Assembly: GCA_016929095.1 (NCBI GenBank)
Contig: JAFGJM010000044.1
Location: forward strand, 84,904-148,903
DNA from: Anaerolineales bacterium
GTDB taxonomy: Bacteria; Chloroflexota; Anaerolineae; Anaerolineales; UBA4823
Reading direction: 5' to 3'
DNA length: 64,000 nt
Part shown: piece after piece, positions 1-6,552 of the stretch
Numbering within the stretch: position 1 is the first letter of the stretch
Layout: every line of letters begins with the position of its first letter
Notes under the pieces: model-generated
The model's input: only the letters and a program-made list of their open reading frames with translations
Told to the model about the DNA's origin: nothing
The model's database searches: none
Made by a program: the position numbers and the translations under genes

Positions 1-14
1 ACAGGAGGTCTTTT

Positions 15-617
15 ATGGAGTCGCTTGAGCATACCCGATTTATTACTCTCAATTACCCAAATCTGCAAGGGTTGCGCACAATTCCATTAGGATTGCTATT
101 AATGGGATTAACGATATGGGCGAACCGGCAACATGGTCCTGCGTCTGATCTCACATTGCCGATAACGGCAACTCTGGTGTGTCTTGCTATTTATGTTTTT
201 ATCAGCCAATACTATGATCGGACATATGGTAAAGTAAAGCGCATTATCACCCATTCAGAATTGCTCATATCAGCCTCAGGTGCCATACTAGCCTTGACGG
301 CTTTTATCCTTGACACGCGAAATGTAATAGAAGTCAGCTTGCTTGGTTTGGTGTTCGCATTAGCCTTCGTATTCACCGGCTTCTGGTATTGGCGCCCGGT
401 TAAGCTGCTGCTCTCGATCAACGTCATCATTGCGCTTGTATTGGCTGTTTTCAGTATTTTCCCCCTAACTGGAGAACAAGAATGGTGGCGGTTAATTGGC
501 TGTAAATCTTCATTACTGGCTTTTACGTTTCTATATGGATTATCGTGCTTGATATGTGGCGTGATTGCGCATGTTTACTTTGTTCGATCATTGCCGAAGA
601 CTCAGGAGTCATTATGA
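15..617 (+). CDS. Six-helix integral membrane protein, unknown function
   Basis: A 200-residue protein of about six hydrophobic helices (near residues 20-39, 45-67, 82-101, 104-128, 129-150 and 167-193) joined by short loops. No catalytic or transport signature is recognisable. The start is well supported by AGGAGG at 3-8 with a 6-base spacer. The stop overlaps the ATG of the next gene in an ATGA junction, so the two are co-translated. Small membrane proteins paired with a one-domain winged-helix regulator are common in bacteria, and the regulator usually controls the pair. A function cannot be assigned. Confidence 0.8.
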   Translation: MESLEHTRFITLNYPNLQGLRTIPLGLLLMGLTIWANRQHGPASDLTLPITATLVCLAIYVFISQYYDRTYGKVKRIITHSELLISASGAILALTAFILDTRNVIEVSLLGLVFALAFVFTGFWYWRPVKLLLSINVIIALVLAVFSIFPLTGEQEWWRLIGCKSSLLAFTFLYGLSCLICGVIAHVYFVRSLPKTQESL

Positions 618-937
618 ATCGCGTGTTCATAGAAATTGCATCCCTGGATAAGCTTATTCACGAACCGGCTCGTCTATCTCTGATGACCGCCCTGGCTTCC
701 TGTAAAAGCGCCGATTTCCTGGCGTTAAAACGCTTGACCGGGCTTACCGCCGGTAATCTTTCTATTCACCTGTCTAAACTCGAGGAAGCCGGGCTTATTA
801 AATTACGTAAACAATTTATCGAGAAGAAACCCAATACCCAGGTGCAAATCACAGAAAAGGGACGGCAATTGATTGAGGATCACTGGCAGCAGCTAGAAGC
901 CTTGTATCGGAATGCACAAGAGTGGTTGCCAGATTGA
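614..937 (+). CDS. Winged-helix transcriptional regulator (MarR/ArsR-like single domain)
   Basis: A 107-residue protein made almost wholly of one winged helix-turn-helix. A first helix region carries EPARLSLMTAL, a recognition helix region carries LTGLTAGNLSIHLSKLEEAG, and a beta wing (KKPNTQVQITEKG) is followed by a C-terminal helix. This matches the stand-alone winged-helix family (HTH_34 type) annotated as transcriptional regulators. The ATG at 614 is chosen because it overlaps the preceding stop (ATGA) and begins the domain; a longer frame from 545 would run inside the upstream gene. No metal-binding cysteine cluster is seen, so it is not a typical metal-sensing ArsR. It probably regulates its own two-gene operon. 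Confidence 0.85.
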   Translation: MNRVFIEIASLDKLIHEPARLSLMTALASCKSADFLALKRLTGLTAGNLSIHLSKLEEAGLIKLRKQFIEKKPNTQVQITEKGRQLIEDHWQQLEALYRNAQEWLPD

Positions 938-996
938 TTATACCCATATAAAAGTATCACATCCATTGTAATCATTTCCATAATCGCAAGGTTAAT

Positions 997-1036
997 TGTA
1001 ACATATGTTGCATTTCTTTGTAACATCTGTTATAAT
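997..1036 (+). promoter_or_regulatory. Promoter with tandem operator-like repeats upstream of the ChrB-like gene
   Basis: TTGCAT (1008-1013), a 17-base spacer and TATAAT (1031-1036) form a good sigma-70 promoter. Superimposed are two direct copies of TTGTAACATnTGTT starting at 997 and 1018. They are 21 bp apart, two helical turns. The first contains the perfect palindrome AACATATGTT. A repressor binding both copies would cover the -35 to -10 region. The likely target is the ChrB-like/P-type ATPase operon. Confidence 0.55.
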
Positions 1037-1073
1037 TTCGTTGATATACTTTCGAAGTATCGGAGAAATTTAC

Positions 1074-1655
1074 ATGGATGATATCGAATGGTTGTTATTC
1101 ACGACTCAATTACCGGCAACGCCCTCAAGTTTAAGGGTGAATGTATGGCGGAAATTGAGTGATTGGGGGGCAGCAAATTTACAAAGCGGGATTTGGATTC
1201 TGCCTTTCAGTGACGACCATCGTCTGTTTCTCGAACGACTCTTAGTGTATATCAAACAAAATATGGCATCCGGGCAGATCTTTGTTGTCAAAGACCTTAA
1301 TGAGGAAATCTACAATGATATTCTGGCACGATTCGAATCCAGTCGAGACCAGGAATATGGCGAATTCCTGGAGCAGTGCGAATTATTTCTTGCGGAGCTT
1401 CAAAAGGAAACTAACCAACAAAAATTTACGTTCGCTGAACTCGAAGAAAATGAACAAAACCTGCTGCGGCTTAGGAAATGGATTGCAAAAATTCAAAAAA
1501 GGGATTTCTTTAAATCAAAGAATTCCACACTTGCCGTGGATACATTCCAAAAGTGCCGCCACAACCTTCAAGTATTCACTCATCATGTGTTGACTAAAGA
1601 AGGCATCGAGATAAAACCGGGTATTGATATTCTCTCCGACGAGACCAATCTATAA
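1074..1655 (+). CDS. ChrB N-terminal-domain protein
   Basis: A 193-residue protein whose first about 90 residues match the ChrB N-terminal domain: WLLFTTQLPATPSSLRVNVW, then KLSDWGAANLQSGIWILP. In chromate-resistance operons ChrB acts as a sensor/regulator of the ChrA transporter. The second half is helical and charged and lacks the C-terminal ChrB catalytic-like domain. The start at 1074 is preferred over an upstream in-frame start because CGGAGAAA lies just before it and a promoter overlaps the longer version. Only 7 bases separate its stop from the next ATG, so it forms an operon with the P-type ATPase. No ChrA gene is present. It may therefore sense a cation or stress and control the ATPase; this is inference. 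Confidence 0.75.
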   Translation: MDDIEWLLFTTQLPATPSSLRVNVWRKLSDWGAANLQSGIWILPFSDDHRLFLERLLVYIKQNMASGQIFVVKDLNEEIYNDILARFESSRDQEYGEFLEQCELFLAELQKETNQQKFTFAELEENEQNLLRLRKWIAKIQKRDFFKSKNSTLAVDTFQKCRHNLQVFTHHVLTKEGIEIKPGIDILSDETNL

Positions 1656-1662
1656 CCAAATT

Positions 1663-4305
1663 ATGAATAGCAATTCTACGACACCGCGATATCTCCAACG
1701 TACAGCGAAAAGCACTGCATGGTATACCTTACCCATATTTAAAGTTGTAAACTTGTTAAATTCAAATATGGATTCTGGCCTTACAACATTCGAAGCCCAA
1801 CATCGGCGCGATAAATTCGGCGATAACCAATTACGATCGGAGGAAAAGGAACCTTTTTGGAAAGAATTTTTAAAAGAGTTAAACGAGCCGCTAATATTGC
1901 TACTGATTTTCACTGGAATTCTTTATATCCTTTTGGGAGAGGTGAGTGATGGTATCACCATTTTCCTGGTGATTTTGTTACTCAACACCATTGAAGTATT
2001 AAATGAGCAACGCGCTAATAAAGCGATTTCCGCATTACAAAAATTAGCAGAGTCAACAGCTTTGGTTGTCAGAAACCACACACTACAAGAGATCGATACT
2101 GCCGAATTGGTCCCCGGTGATATTCTCATGCTCCAAGCAGGGCGTAGAATTCCAGCCGATGCTCGACTCACCGAAAGTTATGGATTGAGGGTTGATGAGA
2201 GTTCTTTAACCGGCGAATCACTGCCCAGCGATAAGGATGCACAACATATCATTGCTAAAAATTCGCCTCTGGCAGACCGAAATAATATGGTCTTCTCTGG
2301 CACCCTGGTCACTGGCGGGAGAGGAAAAGCCGTTGTAACCGATACAGGGATGTTTACTGAAATCGGACGTGTATCAAAAATGGCGCGCCGCGGAAAAAAG
2401 CTTCGTACGTCGCTTCAGCAAGCCATGGATGAAGTCAGCAAATCTCTGCTTTGGGTGGCATTGTCATTCAGCATCATCATCCCCATCCTGGGTGTCTTGA
2501 TCGCCAGACAGCCTATCGAAACCATGCTCCTGACCGGGCTTTCGCTGGCATTCGCCACCATACCGGAAGAAATGCCGATTATCATCACCATGGTTTTATC
2601 CTTAGGGGCGTTCCGGCTGTCTAAACAAAACGCCATTGTGAAACATCTAAAAGTTGTGGAAACGCTTGGCGCTGTGACCGTGATCGCCACCGATAAAACC
2701 GGCACATTAACTGAAAATCGCCTGACAGTGGTAAAGCAATATCCCGAGGGCAATCAACATCAAATAATGATGGCTGCTCTCCTGTGCAGTGAGTATATGG
2801 CTGGTGAGATTCTAAATATTAGTGATCCTCTGGAAACCGCCTTGGTTCGGGCAGCACAAACATATGGTATCAACGGAAGCAATTTGGAAAAGACTTATCC
2901 CCGCGTGACCGAATTCTCGTTTGATAGTAAGCGTAAATGTATGTCAGTCGTTAGGGAGAATAATGAGACATATCATATTTGGGTAAAAGGTGCACCAGAA
3001 AGCATTCTAAACGCTTCAATAAGCCATATATCCGAAGCAGGGATTATGGAAATCGACCTACCAACTAAACAGATTCTACTTCAAAAAACCATCCAAATGG
3101 CAGAAAATGGATTGCGGGTCATTGCCTATGCCGAGAAAATCACATCGATCTATCCACTCACCCAGGAAGAGGCAGAGAGCAACCTGATATTTGTGGGCAT
3201 GGTAGGCTTATTAGACCCACCGCGTGGAGAAGTCAATGAGGCAATCCAGGTAATGAGTCAGGCTGGCATCCGCTCAATAATGATTACTGGCGATCATTTG
3301 TCAACAGCTGGTACTATTGCACAACAAGTGGGATTCACTAATAATGGGCGGATCATTTCTGGATCTGAATTAGAAACTCTCGATTATACCGAGTTCGATC
3401 AAGTGGTGAAAGATAATTCTGTCTTTGCGCGTACTACGCCAGAACAAAAATTACGAATTATCCAATCCCTAAAAACTCAAGGCGAACAGGTGTTAGTTAC
3501 AGGCGACGGCGTTAATGATTCTCCGGCATTAGCCGCCGCGGACATCGGGGTGGCAATGGGAAAGAACGGTAGCGACGTGGCGCGCGAAGCCAGCGACATC
3601 GTACTGGCAGACGATAACTACACCACAATCGCCAATGCTATTCGAGAAGGGCGCATATTATTCGCAAACCTTAAAAAAGGTGTACGTTACTATTTAGCGA
3701 TAAAAATCGCCCTGGTTTTAGTGATGCTTCTGCCTGTGCTATTTCAAATACCAGTTCCCTTTGCTCCTGTTCAAATTATCATCATGGAACTTTTCATGGA
3801 TTTAGCAGCATCCGCCGCCTTTGTTTCTGAACCAGCAGAGAGCGATTTGATGCATAGACCACCGCGCGATCCAAAAAAACCATTTTTGGATAAGCAAATG
3901 GTGGGAAGTATACTTGTAAGTGGGTTAGGGCTGTTCTCCGCAGTTTCAACCGCATATCTGGTTACCTGGTATAGCAGTGAAGATATAGTTACCGCACAAA
4001 CAATTGCATTCGTCACATGGCTGATCGGTCATGTACTGTTGGCTTTCAATATGCGATCGGAACGCCAGCCGATATTTCAAATTGGATTCTTCTCAAACCG
4101 GCTGATGGTCTATTGGGGTGTAGCTACGCTGGCATTCGTGATACTCTTTACAACAGTACCTTTTATCCAAATACACTTAAGTACCACATCGATTTCCCCT
4201 CTGCAGTGGGTGTTAATTATAATAAGCGTTATCGTTGGTTCATTTGGGCTTGAAGTAAAAAAATATATCACCTTTAACCGACCCCTAAAATGGGAAGGAA
4301 AGTGA
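1663..4305 (+). CDS. Cation-transporting P-type ATPase (P2-like)
   Basis: An 880-residue P-type ATPase. Visible features: an actuator TGES (183-186), a TM4 PEEMP motif, the phosphorylated Asp in DKTGTLT (D344), the nucleotide-domain KGAPE, and the hinge GDGVND (614-619). The C-terminal helices follow the P2A layout (PFAPVQIIIMELFMDL...SEP...RPPR). Family members use ATP hydrolysis to move Ca2+, Mg2+, Mn2+ or monovalent cations across the membrane. TM6 carries ELFMDLAAS instead of the N..TDG of classical calcium pumps, so the ion is uncertain. The ATG at 1663 is used; it has no clear ribosome site and is probably coupled to the ChrB-like gene 7 bases upstream. An earlier in-frame TTG at 1624 is less likely. 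Length and motifs are complete. Confidence 0.9.
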   Translation: MNSNSTTPRYLQRTAKSTAWYTLPIFKVVNLLNSNMDSGLTTFEAQHRRDKFGDNQLRSEEKEPFWKEFLKELNEPLILLLIFTGILYILLGEVSDGITIFLVILLLNTIEVLNEQRANKAISALQKLAESTALVVRNHTLQEIDTAELVPGDILMLQAGRRIPADARLTESYGLRVDESSLTGESLPSDKDAQHIIAKNSPLADRNNMVFSGTLVTGGRGKAVVTDTGMFTEIGRVSKMARRGKKLRTSLQQAMDEVSKSLLWVALSFSIIIPILGVLIARQPIETMLLTGLSLAFATIPEEMPIIITMVLSLGAFRLSKQNAIVKHLKVVETLGAVTVIATDKTGTLTENRLTVVKQYPEGNQHQIMMAALLCSEYMAGEILNISDPLETALVRAAQTYGINGSNLEKTYPRVTEFSFDSKRKCMSVVRENNETYHIWVKGAPESILNASISHISEAGIMEIDLPTKQILLQKTIQMAENGLRVIAYAEKITSIYPLTQEEAESNLIFVGMVGLLDPPRGEVNEAIQVMSQAGIRSIMITGDHLSTAGTIAQQVGFTNNGRIISGSELETLDYTEFDQVVKDNSVFARTTPEQKLRIIQSLKTQGEQVLVTGDGVNDSPALAAADIGVAMGKNGSDVAREASDIVLADDNYTTIANAIREGRILFANLKKGVRYYLAIKIALVLVMLLPVLFQIPVPFAPVQIIIMELFMDLAASAAFVSEPAESDLMHRPPRDPKKPFLDKQMVGSILVSGLGLFSAVSTAYLVTWYSSEDIVTAQTIAFVTWLIGHVLLAFNMRSERQPIFQIGFFSNRLMVYWGVATLAFVILFTTVPFIQIHLSTTSISPLQWVLIIISVIVGSFGLEVKKYITFNRPLKWEGK

Positions 4306-4394
4306 ATCATCTTCAACAGCCTCATTACAAGAATTTAAGATGACCTGTATTTATAATATGAAAATTGGGTATAGATAGTGGCAAGATAAACCAA

Positions 4395-4426
4395 AACAGC
4401 CTGTTTCTGTATTAACACAGGCTGTT
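4395..4426. terminator. Bidirectional terminator between P-type ATPase and small exported protein
   Basis: AACAGCCTGT (4395-4404) pairs perfectly with ACAGGCTGTT (4417-4426) across a 12-base loop, followed on the plus strand by TGTTTAATTATT. It lies between convergent genes and can serve both. Confidence 0.7.
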
Positions 4427-4458
4427 GTTTAATTATTCAATTGATTGAACTTCTGCCT

Positions 4459-4836
4459 TTAATCTTCCCCTTTATACTCTGGGAACAAAATGCGTAAGAC
4501 ACCCATTTCATTGCCATGGTCTCGCGCGTTACAAACCGGGAATAATATTTTATACTTCCGGTTGAGTTCCCATTTTTTGATGACTTTTTTGGAATAGCAA
4601 CCCCAAAAAGTGGCTTTATAGGTTGCGGCTTTGATAGTGTAATTTTTCTTTGTACCAGGATTGAGTTTGAAATAATAATAGGCTTTAGGTGCTTGAAGTT
4701 TTATATATACCTTTGTGTGAGTATTATTCTTAACTGTCACCCGATATTTCCCCCAACCAGCCGGTAATGCCGCAGAAAGGAAAAATGAGGTCAATAAAAC
4801 TGAAAAAACGATGAAATTAAAACTTCTTTTCTTCAT
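4459..4836 (-). CDS. Small exported basic protein, unknown family
   Basis: A 125-residue protein with a clear N-terminal signal (MKKRS followed by a hydrophobic stretch to about residue 26, SAALPAG cleavage region). The mature part is lysine- and tyrosine-rich with a beta-strand-like pattern (KYRVTVKNNTHTKVYIKLQAP) and two cysteines (in FWGCYSK and FPVCNAR) that could form a disulphide. The start is supported by AAGGAGG on the minus strand a few bases upstream. No enzyme motif is present. The composition suggests a secreted or cell-surface protein, but no family is recognised. It is transcribed alone, convergent to the ATPase. Confidence 0.75.
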   Translation of the reverse strand: MKKRSFNFIVFSVLLTSFFLSAALPAGWGKYRVTVKNNTHTKVYIKLQAPKAYYYFKLNPGTKKNYTIKAATYKATFWGCYSKKVIKKWELNRKYKILFPVCNARDHGNEMGVLRILFPEYKGED

Positions 4837-5087
4837 AATAAAACCTCCTTCCCAACAAAAAAGGGATGATATCCATACTAATTATACATAATGATTCGGA
4901 AAAAAATAACCCATTCACCTTACAGATTCAATATTAATTATATGACATCACCTGCCCGCTCAAGGATTATTGATATCGAGCCTTGAGTGAAAAAAACAGC
5001 CGCCGGGTTTGTTTATCCACCCGCGTAATTCCCTATTAAAATATTGGGTGAAACGAGATTATTAACCAAAATCTCATAAAAAGGGGC
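4837..5087. other. Intergenic region, no gene recognised
   Basis: This AT-rich stretch separates the divergent small exported protein and the ROK regulator. Apart from the ribosome binding site of the minus-strand gene at its left edge, no open reading frame, strong repeat or RNA element is visible. The ROK promoter begins just to its right. Confidence 0.5.
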
Positions 5088-5117
5088 TTGACAAACTGCA
5101 AATTTGCGCTTTAATAT
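5088..5117 (+). promoter_or_regulatory. Promoter of the ROK regulator gene
   Basis: A perfect -35 TTGACA (5088-5093) is followed, after 18 bases, by TAATAT (5112-5117). The ATG lies about 35 bases downstream, with the palindromic operator between. Confidence 0.6.
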
Positions 5118-5119
5118 AT

Positions 5120-5144
5120 TTAGTTGGTTTATCAAACATACTAA
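5120..5144 (+). promoter_or_regulatory. Palindromic operator, probable ROK autoregulatory site
   Basis: TTAGTTGGTTT and AAACATACTAA flank a central ATC, giving 11-bp inverted arms with two mismatched positions. The site lies immediately after the -10 box and before the start codon, where a bound repressor would block transcription. AT-rich interrupted palindromes are typical of ROK (NagC/XylR) operators. Confidence 0.6.
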
Positions 5145-5152
5145 CCGGACTT

Positions 5153-6394
5153 ATGATGAATAACCCTCCTTCGAGTGATCTTTCCTTCGTAAGAGAAATC
5201 CATCTCTCCCTCATATTACGCTACCTACACAAACAAGCCCCACTTTCCAGGGCGCAATTGGCGAACCTGACAAATTTAAATAAATCGACCGTTTCCAGCC
5301 TGGTTGAGGAATTGATCGAACGCAAATTGATCCATGAAGTTGGTCAAAACGCCTCCTGGACAGGCCGGCCGGCTACATTGCTGGAACTCAATCCCGGTGC
5401 AGGTTGTATCATCGGGGTGGAATTAGGCGTAGATTTCGTTGCTGTTATTCTAATCGATTTCATCGGCAAAATTTTATGGCGCCAGAAGCAAGAAGCCGAC
5501 CCATCCGAAGCCCAAGAAGCCACCATAAACCAGACCCTGACCATGGTCGATGACGCCATAAGCGCTGCAAAATCGATGGATTTACGATTACTCGGCCTGG
5601 GCTTATCTACCCCCGGAACAGTCAATACCAATGCGGGTTTGTTGATCTTCGCACCAAACCTGCATTGGCGCAATGTTCCTTTAGGCAAGATATTCTACGA
5701 ACACACTGGTTTAACCACATTTGTCGATAACGATGCCAACGCTGCCGCGCTGGGCGAGCATCTTTTTGGAGTCGCCCGCCAGGCGAATTCATTCATTTGT
5801 ATTTTCGCGGGTGTAGGAATTGGCGGCGGCCTGTTCCTCAACGGTGAATTATACCGGGGAGCCAGCGGCTTCGCCGGAGAGATCGGTCACTGCACCTTTT
5901 TATTCGAGACATTTCAAACCCCCTGCCATTGCGGGAAAAGCGGATGTTGGGAAACTTTTGCCAACCAATATTCCATTCTGGAAAGAGTGCGCGCCCGTTT
6001 GGAAGTTAAACGCAGCAGTATCATTCCCGAGTTAATGGCAGAAAATAATTCCCCCCTCACTTTTCAAATCATTGTAAAAGCCGCTGAAGCAGGCGATATC
6101 GAAGCCACCGAAGCACTGGCAGAAGCCGGTAAAGCATTGGGTATTGGTATAGCTAACCTGATCAACATTTTCAATCCGGATATGATCGTCATCGGTGGGC
6201 CATTAAGTGAAGCGGGTTCTTTTCTATTACCTGCAGTGGAAGAGAGTGTTAAAATCCGCGCTTTCAATGAAGTATTGGCAGAAGCCGAGATTTTGCTTTC
6301 CCACTTTGGCGCCGATGCCAGCTTAATGGGTGCGGGGGCACTGGTTATTCAGGCTATCATAACAAATCCATCGCGTGTAGAAAAAATTCGTTGA
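5153..6394 (+). CDS. ROK-family transcriptional regulator (NagC/XylR type)
   Basis: A 413-residue protein. An N-terminal winged helix-turn-helix (about residues 18-65, SRAQLANLTNLNKSTVSSLVEELI) is followed by a ROK sugar-kinase-like domain. Hallmarks seen are the DNDANAAALGE loop (D192 onward), the GVGIGGG phosphate loop, and the zinc site H246 with C258, C260 and C265 (CHCGKSGCWE). Such proteins bind a sugar or sugar phosphate and repress nearby uptake genes. It lies immediately upstream of a sugar ABC importer on the same strand and has a palindromic operator before its start, so it very probably controls both itself and the importer. Start ATG at 5153; a second in-frame ATG follows directly. 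Confidence 0.92.
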   Translation: MMNNPPSSDLSFVREIHLSLILRYLHKQAPLSRAQLANLTNLNKSTVSSLVEELIERKLIHEVGQNASWTGRPATLLELNPGAGCIIGVELGVDFVAVILIDFIGKILWRQKQEADPSEAQEATINQTLTMVDDAISAAKSMDLRLLGLGLSTPGTVNTNAGLLIFAPNLHWRNVPLGKIFYEHTGLTTFVDNDANAAALGEHLFGVARQANSFICIFAGVGIGGGLFLNGELYRGASGFAGEIGHCTFLFETFQTPCHCGKSGCWETFANQYSILERVRARLEVKRSSIIPELMAENNSPLTFQIIVKAAEAGDIEATEALAEAGKALGIGIANLINIFNPDMIVIGGPLSEAGSFLLPAVEESVKIRAFNEVLAEAEILLSHFGADASLMGAGALVIQAIITNPSRVEKIR

Positions 6395-6406
6395 TATTTC
6401 AGATTG

Positions 6407-6419
6407 AAAGGAGGTGATC
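6407..6419 (+). promoter_or_regulatory. Orphan Shine-Dalgarno-like sequence in ABC importer leader
   Basis: AAAGGAGGTGATC is a complete match to the complement of the 16S rRNA 3' end, yet no start codon lies within 20 bases. The next gene starts about 85 bases further on with its own site. Similar orphan sites precede three other transporter genes in this window. Confidence 0.4.
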
Positions 6420-6501
6420 GTAAACTTCCTAAAGAACAACGATCTTTCCATAAGACAACAATAATGTTTTATTTGATACCCTAAACAGGAGATGAGAAGA
6501 A

Positions 6502-6552
6502 ATGATATAAAAATCATGGTTTAATATATTTGCTTTCCTGACCATCGGAGCT
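6502..6552 (+). other. Signal-peptide segment of the binding protein interrupted by an in-frame TAA
   Basis: The expected start of the sugar-binding lipoprotein is ATG at 6502, with AGGAG at 6487-6491. The frame reads Met-Ile-stop-Lys-Ser-Trp-Phe-Asn-Ile-Phe-Ala-Phe and continues into the lipobox LLAGC of the following open frame. The stop is TAA at 6508-6510. One base change (TAA to AAA) would restore a classical MIKKSW... lipoprotein signal. Alternatively, loss of one A in the run 6509-6513 would join the frame from ATG 6492 (MRRNDIK) to it. Either a real mutation or a sequence error is possible. Confidence 0.75.
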
